Of a DNA stretch of 42,497 nt, positions 8,038-15,660 are shown piece after piece. Origin of the DNA: DATJPY01 sp035506135 (GTDB lineage Bacteria > Myxococcota_A > UBA9160 > PR03); contig DATJPY010000053.1 in assembly GCA_035506135.1 (NCBI GenBank), positions 1 through 42,497 on the forward strand, read 5' to 3'. The first letter of the stretch is position 1. Each line of letters opens with the position of its first letter. The notes under the pieces were generated by a model. That model worked only from the letters and a program-made list of their open reading frames with translations, had not been told where the DNA came from and searched no databases. Made by a program: the position numbers and the translations under genes.

Positions 8038-9701
8038 TCCAGGTATCCGAGCGCGCGCAGGCGGGCCGCCACGCGCGCCTCCTCCTCGGCCGTGTAGGGC
8101 GCGGCCTGCGGCGGGTCCGGCGCAGCCGCGTCGGCCTCGGCGCCGAGCACACCGAGCACGACCGACCCGACCTCCGCGATCGATGCCGGGGGCTCGGCGC
8201 GGGAGGCGCGGCTCCCGCCCGCGACCAGCCAGATTCCGCGGGGCCGATGCGTTCCGTTCATGCCGCGCCCGCGCCCGCCGGCGAGCTCGCCGTCGCCGAG
8301 CGTCCGGATGGCGCGCGCCGTGGCGTCGCTCCACGGTGTCGGGACGAGCGAGTGCGCGTAGCCCCCCTCGAGCGCGAGCTCGACCACGACGTCGGGCGCG
8401 CGCGCGACGAACGGGCCGCGATGGACCGCCTCGCGCGGGAGCGCCCGTGCCACCACCGGGTCTCCACCGGCCAGGCCCACCGCGGCGGGGAGCTTCCAGT
8501 CGAGCAGTGCGTCGATCACGTCGCGGCGCGCGCGCTCGTAGTCGGCGGGCGCGACCGCGCCATCCGCCTCGCGCCCGCGCACATTGATCCACACGCCCGG
8601 CTGCGTGTTCGCCTCCTCGGAGAAGGCCGCGCTCGCGCTCCAGTCGAAGCCACCGAAGCGGGCCGCGCTCTCGAGGCGCGCGGCCGAGCCGCGCAGTCGG
8701 CGGAAGACCGCCTGCCGCGCGCGGGGTGGAAGCGCGCGCAGCGCCAGGTTGCGCGCCCGCTGCGCCGCCAGGTCGCTCCCGCCGGCGCGTCGCCGCCGCA
8801 GGAGCCCGCACTCGGCGAGGCGGCGGTTCAGGTGGACGACGCGTCGCGACGCGCCGCCCTGACCGTGGTCGGAGAGCAGGATCGCGAGAGCATCGTCGCC
8901 GAAGGCCTCGCGCAGCGCACCGGCCGCGGCGTCGAGCCGCTCGTAGACCGCGGTGACGGCGCCGCGCCGCAGCGCGCTCGCGGACGCGTCGTGGCGCGGC
9001 GAGGCCGGGTCGTGGTCGCGCCAGTAGTGGTGCGCGACGGTGTCGCTCTCCGAGAACACCACGGCCATCAGCGCGGGCTCGCGACCCGCCTCGCGGAGCT
9101 GGCGCAGCGCCTCGAGCGCGAAGCCGGTCTTGCGGTCGACCTGCTCGAGCAGCGTCGCCACCGCGCACTCGTGCCAGCCGCTTGCGCGGGCGTCCTCGTC
9201 GAGCACGGGCCGCATCCACGGCCCGGCGAGCCTGGCGACGCGTTCATAGAGGATGGGATCGCTGGCCGAGCGCGGGTCGCTACCGCTCGACACGGGCGCG
9301 TCGAAGCCGGGGACCACGAGGCCGGTCACGTCCGCCTCGGTCGGGAAGCTCGCGGGCACGCCGAGCACGAGCACGTCCCGCCCGGCGCGCGCGACGCGGT
9401 GCCAGAGCGTCTCGCCCGCGCGATCGGCGGCGTTGACGAAACGCAGCCGATAGCGGCCGGGCAGCTTCTGCGTGAAGTCGAACAGGCCGTGCTCGCCCGG
9501 CTCGAGCCCGGTCGCGAACGACGACCAGGCCGGGAAGCTCATCGGCGGCGCGGTGCTCGGGAGCGGCACCGGCGCGCTCTCGCGCAGCCACGCGGTGAGG
9601 TTCGGCAGCCGTCCGGCGGCCGCCAACGGTCGCAGCACGTCCCAGTCCGCGCCATCGAGGCCGACGATCAGGACGCGTTGGTTGCTGAGCTGCCGCACCA
9701 T
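8034..9701 (-). CDS. alkaline-phosphatase superfamily protein (type I phosphodiesterase/nucleotide pyrophosphatase-like)
   Basis: A 555-residue protein of the alkaline phosphatase superfamily, close to the nucleotide pyrophosphatase/phosphodiesterase group. Two-metal-site residues are visible: LIVGLDGADWD (Asp16), MSFPAWSSFATG around 54-65 where Ser55 takes the usual Thr nucleophile position, ESDTVAHHYWRDHD (Asp and His ligands) and LLSDHGQGG (Asp-His). No signal peptide is apparent, so it may be cytoplasmic. It heads a minus-strand unit with two glycosyltransferases, suggesting a role in glycan or glycolipid processing (inference). The first residues (VRQLSN) are encoded by one copy of a 19-bp direct repeat whose other copy is intergenic at 9742-9760, so the exact N-terminus is doubtful; an in-frame TAG directly precedes the ATG. 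Confidence 0.85.
   Translation of the reverse strand: MVRQLSNQRVLIVGLDGADWDVLRPLAAAGRLPNLTAWLRESAPVPLPSTAPPMSFPAWSSFATGLEPGEHGLFDFTQKLPGRYRLRFVNAADRAGETLWHRVARAGRDVLVLGVPASFPTEADVTGLVVPGFDAPVSSGSDPRSASDPILYERVARLAGPWMRPVLDEDARASGWHECAVATLLEQVDRKTGFALEALRQLREAGREPALMAVVFSESDTVAHHYWRDHDPASPRHDASASALRRGAVTAVYERLDAAAGALREAFGDDALAILLSDHGQGGASRRVVHLNRRLAECGLLRRRRAGGSDLAAQRARNLALRALPPRARQAVFRRLRGSAARLESAARFGGFDWSASAAFSEEANTQPGVWINVRGREADGAVAPADYERARRDVIDALLDWKLPAAVGLAGGDPVVARALPREAVHRGPFVARAPDVVVELALEGGYAHSLVPTPWSDATARAIRTLGDGELAGGRGRGMNGTHRPRGIWLVAGGSRASRAEPPASIAEVGSVVLGVLGAEADAAAPDPPQAAPYTAEEEARVAARLRALGYLE
9680..9698. repeat. 19-bp direct repeat, copy 1 (inside start of phosphodiesterase gene)
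   Basis: GGTTGCTGAGCTGCCGCAC on the + strand, identical to 9742-9760. On the coding (minus) strand it spells the second to seventh codons of the phosphodiesterase gene, directly behind the ATG. Confidence 0.9.
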
Positions 9702-9721
9702 CTATTGACGCTCGCTGCCCG

Positions 9722-9814
9722 AATCGGCCTCCGGCCGATTGGGTTGCTGAGCTGCCGCACGTCCTGATTGACTTCGCTCGCCTTCGGCTCGCTGCGCGCG
9801 CCCGCTTCGCGGGC
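9722..9814. repeat. intergenic repeat element A: palindrome, 19-bp repeat copy 2 and GC hairpin
   Basis: Non-coding element upstream (minus sense) of the phosphodiesterase gene. It holds a perfect 8-bp inverted repeat with 3-nt loop (9722-9740), the second copy of the 19-bp direct repeat (9742-9760), the string CGCTCGCCTTCGGCTCGCTG and a GCCCGC-TTC-GCGGGC hairpin (9800-9814). Read on the minus strand, the hairpin, the CAGCGAGC run and GCGAGCGAAGTCAA match the 72-bp repeats at 17667-17814 closely, so it belongs to the same dispersed family. The rest of the 157-bp gap (9702-9858) shows nothing else recognisable. Confidence 0.75.
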
Positions 9815-9858
9815 TCTTGCGGGGATTTCCAGACGATCGCATTGCTTCGGAGCGGACG

Positions 9859-10899
9859 TTACCCGAGGCGCTCGATGACGGCGTCGGTGAAGGCGTCGGT
9901 CGAGGCGTGGCCGCCGAGGTCGCGGGTGCGGCAGGCGGGCTCGGCGAGGGCGGCGTGCACGGCGGACTCGATGCGCGCCGCCGCTGCCGTCTCGCCCAGG
10001 TGGCGCACCAGCTCGGCGGCCGAGAGGATCAGCGCCGTCGGATTGGCGAGGCGCTTGCCCGCGATGTCGGGAGCGCTCCCGTGCACCGCCTCGAAGACCG
10101 CGCAGTCGTCGCCCATGTTCGCGCCCGGCACCACGCCGAGGCCGCCCACCAGGCCGGCGCAGAGGTCCGACAGGATGTCGCCGTAGAGGTTCTCGAGCAG
10201 CAGCACGTCGAAGCGGGTCGGATCCGTCACGAGCTGCATGGCGCAGTTGTCGACGATGATCTCGTCGTACTCGACGTCGCGGTGGTCGCGCGCGACGCGG
10301 CGGGCGCACTCGAGGAACAGGCCGTCCGAGAGCTTCATGATGTTGGCCTTGTGCACGGCCGTGATGCGTCGGCGGCCGAGCCGCTCCGCCAGCGCGAACG
10401 CGTAGCGCGCGATGCGCAGGCACGCCCGCTCGGTGATCACCTTGATGCTCTCGACCACGCCCGGCGTCACGCGGTGCTCGAGGCCGGAGTAGAGGTCCTC
10501 GGTGTTCTCGCGCACGACGATCAGATCGACGCCCTCGAAGCGGGTCGCGAGCCCGGGGATCGAGCGCACCGGCCGGATCGAGGCGTAGAGGTCGAGACCC
10601 TGGCGCAGCGTCACGTTGGCGCTGCGGAAGCCCTCCCCGATCGGGGTCGCGATCGGGCCCTTCAGCGCCACGCCGTGCCGGCGGATCGACTGGAGGACGG
10701 GCTCGGGGATGGGGCTTCCATACTTGGCGACCACCTCGCCGCCGGCCTCGACGCGCTCCCAGTCGAGCGCGACGCCGGCCGCCGCCACCACGCGGACGGC
10801 GGCCTCGGTCACCTCGGGGCCGATCCCGTCGCCGGGGATCAGCGTCACGGTCGGGGGTCGGTTGCCTCGGGTCGGCTTGGGGCTCCTCCGGGTCGACAC
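9859..10899 (-). CDS. isocitrate/isopropylmalate dehydrogenase family, probably NAD-dependent isocitrate dehydrogenase
   Basis: A 346-residue beta-decarboxylating dehydrogenase. It shows TLIPGDGIGPEV at 19-30, the substrate-binding SANVTLRQGLDLYASIRP near 100, VVRENTEDLYSG near 125, the metal and catalytic region IIVDNCAMQLV and NLYGDILSDL, and the nucleotide-binding GSAPDIAGKRLANPTA. SxNxxLRxxLDLY with ENTEDLY is typical of NAD-type isocitrate dehydrogenase rather than LeuB, and the length suits the short homo-oligomeric class. The likely reaction is isocitrate to 2-oxoglutarate plus CO2; homoisocitrate or tartrate dehydrogenase activity cannot be excluded. The start is GTG at 10899 behind AGGAGG, with an 11-nt spacer. 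It is divergent from rplC across 54 bp. Confidence 0.88.
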   Translation of the reverse strand: MSTRRSPKPTRGNRPPTVTLIPGDGIGPEVTEAAVRVVAAAGVALDWERVEAGGEVVAKYGSPIPEPVLQSIRRHGVALKGPIATPIGEGFRSANVTLRQGLDLYASIRPVRSIPGLATRFEGVDLIVVRENTEDLYSGLEHRVTPGVVESIKVITERACLRIARYAFALAERLGRRRITAVHKANIMKLSDGLFLECARRVARDHRDVEYDEIIVDNCAMQLVTDPTRFDVLLLENLYGDILSDLCAGLVGGLGVVPGANMGDDCAVFEAVHGSAPDIAGKRLANPTALILSAAELVRHLGETAAAARIESAVHAALAEPACRTRDLGGHASTDAFTDAVIERLG

Positions 10900-10922
10900 G
10901 CGGGGGCGCTCCTCCTATATTG

Positions 10923-10945
10923 CCGGCCCCCTTCCCCAGGGCCGG
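10923..10945 (+). promoter_or_regulatory. hairpin in the rplC leader
   Basis: CCGGCCC (10923-10929) pairs with GGGCCGG (10939-10945) around a 9-nt loop. Its 3' arm runs directly into the GGAG ribosome-binding site of rplC. A TATATT hexamer at 10915-10920, striking in this GC-rich DNA, could be the -10 for rplC. A role in translational control is only inferred. Confidence 0.45.
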
Positions 10946-10953
10946 AGACCGCC

Positions 10954-11595
10954 GTGGCGATCGAGCTTCTCTGCCGCAAGATCGGCATGACCCGCATCTA
11001 CGATGAGTCCGGCGAGGCGATCGGCGTCACTGTCCTCGAGGCGGGCCCGAACCCGGTCGTGCAGAAGAAGACCCAGGCCGGCGAGGGCTACGACGCGCTC
11101 CAGCTCGGCTTCGGCGAGCGCAAGCGCAGCCGCACCTCCAAGGGTCTGCTCGGCCACTTCGAGAAGGCCAAGGTCGCTCCGAAGCGTCACCTGCACGAGT
11201 CACGGGTCGGCGCCGAGGATGCCGCAAAGTTCGAGGTCGGTCAGGAGGTGAAGGTCGACGTGTTCGCCAAGGGACAGCGCGTCGACGTGATCGGGACCAG
11301 CAAGGGCCGCGGCACGGCCGGGGTCGTGAAGCGCCACCACTTCGCGGTGAAGAAGGAATCGCACGGGACGCACGAGGGATTCCGGCTGCCCGGCTCGATC
11401 GGCCCCGGCACCTTCCCCGGCCACGTGATCAAGGGCTTGCGCATGCCCGGCCGCCTCGGGAACGAGCGCGTGACGACCCGCAACGTCGAGGTCGTTCGCG
11501 TCGACGCCGAGCGCAACCTCCTGCTCGTGCGCGGCTCGGTACCGGGAGCCAACGACGGCCTGGTCCGCGTGCGAGCGGCCGTCGCGCCCCGCTGA
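10954..11595 (+). CDS. rplC: 50S ribosomal protein L3
   Basis: L3 is an early-assembling 23S rRNA-binding protein near the peptidyl transferase centre. The 213-residue product is full length (209 in E. coli). It carries the N-terminal RKIGMTRIYDESG, the DVIGTSKGRG segment, the extended central loop with SHGTHEGFRLPGSIG and GLRMPGRLGNERVTTRN, and the C-terminal NLLLVRGSVPGAN. The start is GTG at 10954 with GGAG 7 nt upstream. The gene stands alone: neither rpsJ, rplD, rplW nor rplB is adjacent. It is divergent from the dehydrogenase gene and directly followed by rlmE. It is either a relocated or a second L3 gene; the window alone cannot tell which. Confidence 0.96.
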   Translation: MAIELLCRKIGMTRIYDESGEAIGVTVLEAGPNPVVQKKTQAGEGYDALQLGFGERKRSRTSKGLLGHFEKAKVAPKRHLHESRVGAEDAAKFEVGQEVKVDVFAKGQRVDVIGTSKGRGTAGVVKRHHFAVKKESHGTHEGFRLPGSIGPGTFPGHVIKGLRMPGRLGNERVTTRNVEVVRVDAERNLLLVRGSVPGANDGLVRVRAAVAPR

Positions 11596-12194
11596 CCCTG
11601 CCCCGCTACGAGCGCAAGGACGCGCTCCACCAGCGCGCGAAGCGCGAGGGATACCGCTCCCGCGCCGCCTACAAGCTGGAGGAGTTGCAGCGCGCCGAAG
11701 GCATCCTCCGCGGTGGGCAGCGCGTCGCGGACCTCGGATGCTGGCCGGGCGGCTGGCTCCAGGTGGCCGCTCGCGCCGTGGGCTCGTCCGGCCGCGTGGT
11801 CGGAGTCGATCTCGCGCCGATCGAGCCTCCGATCGGGATAGAGAACGTGATCGCATTTATTGGAGACCTCTCGCAACCTCCTGTCATCGAAAGGATTCTC
11901 GCCGAGCTGGGAGGCCAGGCCGACGTCCTGCTCTCCGACGCGGCGCCGAAGCTCACCGGCGTCCGCGCCACCGATCGCGCGCGCGAAGAGGCGCTGCTCG
12001 AGGCGCTCGAGGCGAGCGTTCCCAAGCTCTTGAGACCTGGCGGCGCGCTGGTCGCGAAGCTCCTCGACTGCCCCGAGGCCGACGCCGTCGCCGCCCGGCT
12101 GCGCAAGCGCTTCGCCTCCGCGCGGACGCTCCGGCTCCGCGCGACCCGGCAGGGCAGCACCGAGCGCTACCTCCTCGCCCGCGGCTTTCGCTAG
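11592..12194 (+). CDS. rlmE: 23S rRNA 2'-O-methyltransferase RlmE (FtsJ/RrmJ)
   Basis: RlmE methylates the 2'-O of U2552 in 23S rRNA during late 50S maturation. Numbering from the CTG at 11592, the catalytic K-D-K set is visible: Lys28 in AAYKLEEL, Asp116 in LLSDAAPK and Lys156 in LVAKLL. The SAM site is DLGCWPGGWLQV, followed by GVDLAP. The conserved N-terminus RYERKDALHQRAKREGYRSR begins at about 11604, yet the first ATG, GTG or TTG in frame is a TTG at 11685, which would remove Lys28. A CTG start is therefore likely, either at 11592, overlapping the rplC stop as CTGA, or at 11598. The last codons overlap the convergent rimO stop. Confidence 0.9.
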   Translation: MTLPRYERKDALHQRAKREGYRSRAAYKLEELQRAEGILRGGQRVADLGCWPGGWLQVAARAVGSSGRVVGVDLAPIEPPIGIENVIAFIGDLSQPPVIERILAELGGQADVLLSDAAPKLTGVRATDRAREEALLEALEASVPKLLRPGGALVAKLLDCPEADAVAARLRKRFASARTLRLRATRQGSTERYLLARGFR

Positions 12195-13576
12195 TCGACG
12201 CGCTCCGCTTCGAGGTCGGCCCCCCGCACGCCGGTGATGTGCGCCCTCAGCATCTCGCCCGTGCAGGCCGCACCCTTCAGCAGGACCTCGCCATCGATCT
12301 CGGGCGCCTGCGACGGCATCCGGCCGCGCGCGCGGTCGCGACCCCCCGCGTCGATCAGGAGCGCGACCTCGCGGCCCACCAGCTCCCTCTGCTTCTCGGT
12401 CTGGATCTCGCGGAGGATCCCGACCAGCGCCCGCTGTCGCTCGCGCGCGATGCGCCTCGGCACGCGGCCGGGCAGCTCGAACGCCGCCGTTCCCTCCTCG
12501 TCCGAGTAGCGGAAGACGCCAGCGCGGTCGAAGCGGACCTCGCGCGCGAAGGCGCAGAGCGCCTCGAAGTCGGCGTCGCTCTCGCCCGGGAAGCCCACGA
12601 TGAAGGTGGTGCGCAGGGTGAGGCCAGGGATTCCGGCGCGCAACCGCTCGACGAGCCGCCGCTGGCGGTCGGCCGTGGTCCCGCGGCGCATCGCGCGCAG
12701 CATCGCGTCGCTCCCGTGCTGCAGCGGCACGTCGACGTAGGGCAGGAGCCGCCGCCCGCCCGCCAGCGCTTCGATCATGGAACCCGTGACGGCGCTCGGG
12801 TAGACGTAGAGGAGCCGGATCCAGTCGAGCCCGTCGACCTCGTCGAGTGCGCGAAGGAGCTGATCGAGGCGCGGGCGGCCGCCCCCCCCGCCGGCCTCGA
12901 GGTCCTTCCCCCAGGAGGTGGAGTCCTGCGCGACGAGGTTGATCTCGCGCACCCCGGAGGCCGCGAGCGCGCGCGCCTCCGCGACCACCGACTCGAGCCG
13001 GCGGCTCTGGAAGCGGCCGCGGATGCCCGGGATCGCGCAGAAGGCGCAGATGCGATCGCAGCCCTCGGCGATCTTGACGTAGGCCGTGTGCGTCGGCCCG
13101 ACGAGGAGGCGCGGCGAGTGCTCGTCGTAGAGATGGGTGCGACCCGCCTCGACGTAGACCCCGCGGCCGCGCCCGCGGAGCGCGTCGTCGAGGATCGACG
13201 CGATTCGCGGGAAGTCGCCCGTCCCTACGAACGCGTCCACCTCGGGAAGCTCCTTCGCGAGCTCCGCCCCGTAGCGCTGCGGGAGGCAGCCGGTGACCAC
13301 GAGCCCGCGCAGCCGTCCCGTGCGCCGCAGCTCGGCGACCTCGAGGATCGCCTCGATCGACTCCTCGCGCGCGCTCTCGATGAACGAGCAGGTGTTGACG
13401 ACCGCCACGTCGGCGTCCTCGAGCCGCTCCGCCAACGCGTAGCCGCCGAGGGCCAGGGCTCCGAGCATGACCTCGCTGTCGAGGCGGTTCTTCGGGCAGC
13501 CGAGCGAGCGGAAGTGGACGGCGCGCTGCGCTGCCGGTCGAGGCGGCTGGGCAGCGCGTTCCTTGGAGTGAGGCAC
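12191..13576 (-). CDS. rimO: ribosomal protein S12 methylthiotransferase RimO
   Basis: Radical-SAM methylthiotransferase that modifies Asp88/89 of ribosomal protein S12. The 461-residue product has the N-terminal UPF0004 domain with three cluster cysteines (SLGCPKNRLD, VNTCSF, VTGCLPQRY), the radical-SAM CxxxCxxC in CDRICAFCAIPG near residue 178, and a C-terminal TRAM domain. The SLGCPKNxxDSE signature and CAIPGIRG separate RimO from MiaB. The gene converges on rlmE with stop codons overlapping, so three ribosome-related genes (rplC, rlmE, rimO) lie together. Confidence 0.95.
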   Translation of the reverse strand: MPHSKERAAQPPRPAAQRAVHFRSLGCPKNRLDSEVMLGALALGGYALAERLEDADVAVVNTCSFIESAREESIEAILEVAELRRTGRLRGLVVTGCLPQRYGAELAKELPEVDAFVGTGDFPRIASILDDALRGRGRGVYVEAGRTHLYDEHSPRLLVGPTHTAYVKIAEGCDRICAFCAIPGIRGRFQSRRLESVVAEARALAASGVREINLVAQDSTSWGKDLEAGGGGGRPRLDQLLRALDEVDGLDWIRLLYVYPSAVTGSMIEALAGGRRLLPYVDVPLQHGSDAMLRAMRRGTTADRQRRLVERLRAGIPGLTLRTTFIVGFPGESDADFEALCAFAREVRFDRAGVFRYSDEEGTAAFELPGRVPRRIARERQRALVGILREIQTEKQRELVGREVALLIDAGGRDRARGRMPSQAPEIDGEVLLKGAACTGEMLRAHITGVRGADLEAERVD

Positions 13577-13583
13577 GGCCGGC

Positions 13584-13589
13584 TAGGCT
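13584..13589 (+). promoter_or_regulatory. possible -10 element for the VOC gene
   Basis: TAGGCT lies 25 bp ahead of the GTG at 13615, in the 38-bp gap divergent from rimO. It resembles the TAGGAT hexamers ahead of other genes here. No convincing -35 is visible. Confidence 0.3.
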
Positions 13590-13614
13590 AGCGTCCTGCC
13601 CGAGAGGAGCTTCC

Positions 13615-14142
13615 GTGACCGCCCGTCCGTTCTCCGCTGCCGTGCCCGCCCGTCCGTTCTCCGTGTTGGGTGTCCAGCAGATCGCCGTCGGCGCGGCGGA
13701 CAAGGGCGCGCTGCGTCACCTGTGGATCGACCTTCTCGGACTCACGGTCACGGGAGCTTTCCGGAGCGAGCGCGAGAACGTCGACGAGGACATCGCGACG
13801 GCCGGGGCGGGGCCGTTCGCCGTCGAGGTCGATCTGATGCAGCCGCTCGACCCGGCCGCACGGCCGCGCGTCCACGAGCCGCCGCTCAACCACGTCGGCC
13901 TGTGGGTCGACGACCTCGCCGCCGCCGTGCGCTGGCTCGAGGCCGAGGGCGTCCGCTTCGCGCCCGGCGGCATCCGCAAGGGCGCGGCCGGCTACGACGT
14001 CTGCTTCATCCACCCCAAGGGGAGCAGCGAGTCTCCCGTCGGCGGCGAGGGCGTGCTCATCGAGCTGGTGCAGGCGCCGCCCGAGGTGATCGAGGCCCAC
14101 CGGCGAATCCACGCCGACGGCTCGGGCGTCCATCCTCGATAG
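13615..14142 (+). CDS. VOC (glyoxalase) family protein, methylmalonyl-CoA epimerase-like
   Basis: A 175-residue vicinal-oxygen-chelate protein with two beta-alpha-beta-beta-beta modules: GVQQIAVGAADKGALRHL and LNHVGLWVDDLAAAVRWL. The end, IHPKGSSESP followed by VLIELVQAPPEV, is characteristic of methylmalonyl-CoA epimerase, which links propionyl-CoA oxidation to succinyl-CoA. Expected metal ligands Gln (DLMQPL), His (NHVG) and Glu (IELVQ) are present, but the first ligand, normally His, aligns with Gln in VQQIA, so activity is uncertain. The GTG at 13615 has AGGAG 6 nt upstream. The N-terminus contains a short duplication (ARPFSAAVPARPFSV, a 17-bp DNA direct repeat), and a second GTG at 13642 could also start the protein. 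Confidence 0.75.
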   Translation: MTARPFSAAVPARPFSVLGVQQIAVGAADKGALRHLWIDLLGLTVTGAFRSERENVDEDIATAGAGPFAVEVDLMQPLDPAARPRVHEPPLNHVGLWVDDLAAAVRWLEAEGVRFAPGGIRKGAAGYDVCFIHPKGSSESPVGGEGVLIELVQAPPEVIEAHRRIHADGSGVHPR

Positions 14143-14194
14143 GAGCCTCGAAGGCCGGAGGACGGAGCGCGGGGTCGCGGCGCCGGGTTTGTCG

Positions 14195-14223
14195 CTGACT
14201 TCGCCACCCGCAGACGGTAGGAT
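14195..14223 (+). promoter_or_regulatory. predicted sigma-70-like promoter of the DUF1329 gene
   Basis: CTGACT (14195-14200) and TAGGAT (14218-14223) are separated by 17 bp, 72 bp upstream of the ATG. The 153-bp gap (14143-14295) shows nothing else except the AAGGAG ribosome-binding site at its end. Confidence 0.4.
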
Positions 14224-14295
14224 GGCCCGTCTTGCAAGCGACCCGAGTCGGCTGCGGGCGTTCCTCCCGCCGGCGGCACGAAAGGAGACGACGCG

Positions 14296-15636
14296 ATGAT
14301 GCGTTGGCGCCCGAGTTGGCTGGCCTTGCTGGCCGTGTCTGCCCTGACCCTCCCCTCGTCGGCTCGCGCCGCTGAGGACACCGAGCACGTCGGCCCGACC
14401 TTCAAAGAGGGCGACGTCATCCAGTTCAACAAGATCGAGCAGCTCAAGCCCTTCCTGCCGCCGGAGTTCTGGGCCAATCGCGACTTCTTCTTCTACGAGG
14501 GCATGAAGCTCGAGATCGGACCGCTCTTCTTCGACTACAAGAAGGCGCCGCAGTTCGACACCGCGAGCGAGAAGTTCAAGGGGCAGGCGAAGGTCGGTCC
14601 GGACGACAGCCTCGAGAACTACACCGCGGGGCAGCCGTTCGCGAACGTCGACTGCAAGGGCGACCCGCAGGCCGGCACCAAGCTGATGTGGAACTTCGTC
14701 TACAAGTGGTACGGCGACGGCGTCGACGCCCGCTACTACTACTCGTACTGGGACCGCGGTGAGGAGCTGCCGCTCTATTACGAGGGCACCTCGAAGACCA
14801 TCACCATGTCGCACCGCGCGGAGCCCAGCCTGATCGCCGACAACCAGAGCGACCTCTTTCGCGGCGAGAAGCGAGTCAGCACGTTCGGCATCGAGGTGGA
14901 CGCGCCCTTCGACGCGCGCGGCATCCTGGTGATGACCTATCGCTACAAGGACTCGGACAAGCCGCGCGCGCAGGCCAAGAACGACGACACCTGGGTGTAC
15001 GTGCCGACGCTGCGCCGCGTGCGCCGCATCTCGACCGCGCAGCGCACCGACGCGGTGTCCGGCACCGACTTCACCTTCGACGACCTGCTGTCGTTCTCGG
15101 GCATCGTGCCCCAGTACGAATGGCAGTGCCTGGGCGAGATGGACATCATCGCGCCGGTCAACACCAAGGTGAAGGCGTATCCGTACGTCAAGGACCACAA
15201 CTTCGGGCCCTACGGGCTCTCGTACGCCGACGACCGCTGGGAGCTGCGCCACGCGGTCAAGGTGCGCATGAAGCCGAAGAATCCCGACCATCCCTACCAC
15301 CACAAGGACATCTACTTCGACAAGGAGACCTACACCCCGCTCTACTCGTTCGCCTATGACCAGAAGCAGGAGCTCTGGAAGATCATCTGGCACAACCATC
15401 GCTGGAGCGAGGACACGAGCCTGTCGGGGGTGTGGTACAAGGGCTGGAAGGAGATCCCGGTTCCCAACAACATCCACGTGATCTCGGACACCATCGTGAA
15501 CGTGCAGACCGGCACCGGGAACCGCATCGAGTTCTGGGACGCCAACGGCACGCCCTACGTCAATCCGGATGGCGAGATCGCGCAGGGAAAGGTCCGGCGC
15601 TACATCGACATCGGGCGCCTGACGAAGGGCCGCTGA
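14296..15636 (+). CDS. secreted DUF1329 family protein
   Basis: A 446-residue member of the DUF1329 family (LolB/outer-membrane-lipoprotein-sorting-like fold). A Sec signal peptide is clear: MMRWRPSW, a hydrophobic run and cleavage after SSARA, with no lipobox cysteine, so it is probably soluble periplasmic. The start at 14296 is supported by AAGGAG about 9 nt upstream; the next ATG codon (14299) would serve equally well. The DNA is noticeably richer in A/T-ending aromatic codons and the protein is rich in Tyr, Trp and Asp, as is usual for the family. Relatives often occur beside hydrophobic-compound degradation or RND/MMPL transporter genes, but the molecular function is unknown. It has its own promoter and a strong terminator, so it is probably a single-gene transcript. 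Confidence 0.88.
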   Translation: MMRWRPSWLALLAVSALTLPSSARAAEDTEHVGPTFKEGDVIQFNKIEQLKPFLPPEFWANRDFFFYEGMKLEIGPLFFDYKKAPQFDTASEKFKGQAKVGPDDSLENYTAGQPFANVDCKGDPQAGTKLMWNFVYKWYGDGVDARYYYSYWDRGEELPLYYEGTSKTITMSHRAEPSLIADNQSDLFRGEKRVSTFGIEVDAPFDARGILVMTYRYKDSDKPRAQAKNDDTWVYVPTLRRVRRISTAQRTDAVSGTDFTFDDLLSFSGIVPQYEWQCLGEMDIIAPVNTKVKAYPYVKDHNFGPYGLSYADDRWELRHAVKVRMKPKNPDHPYHHKDIYFDKETYTPLYSFAYDQKQELWKIIWHNHRWSEDTSLSGVWYKGWKEIPVPNNIHVISDTIVNVQTGTGNRIEFWDANGTPYVNPDGEIAQGKVRRYIDIGRLTKGR

Positions 15637-15660
15637 GCGCAGTCGGCGCCCACGGCTGCG

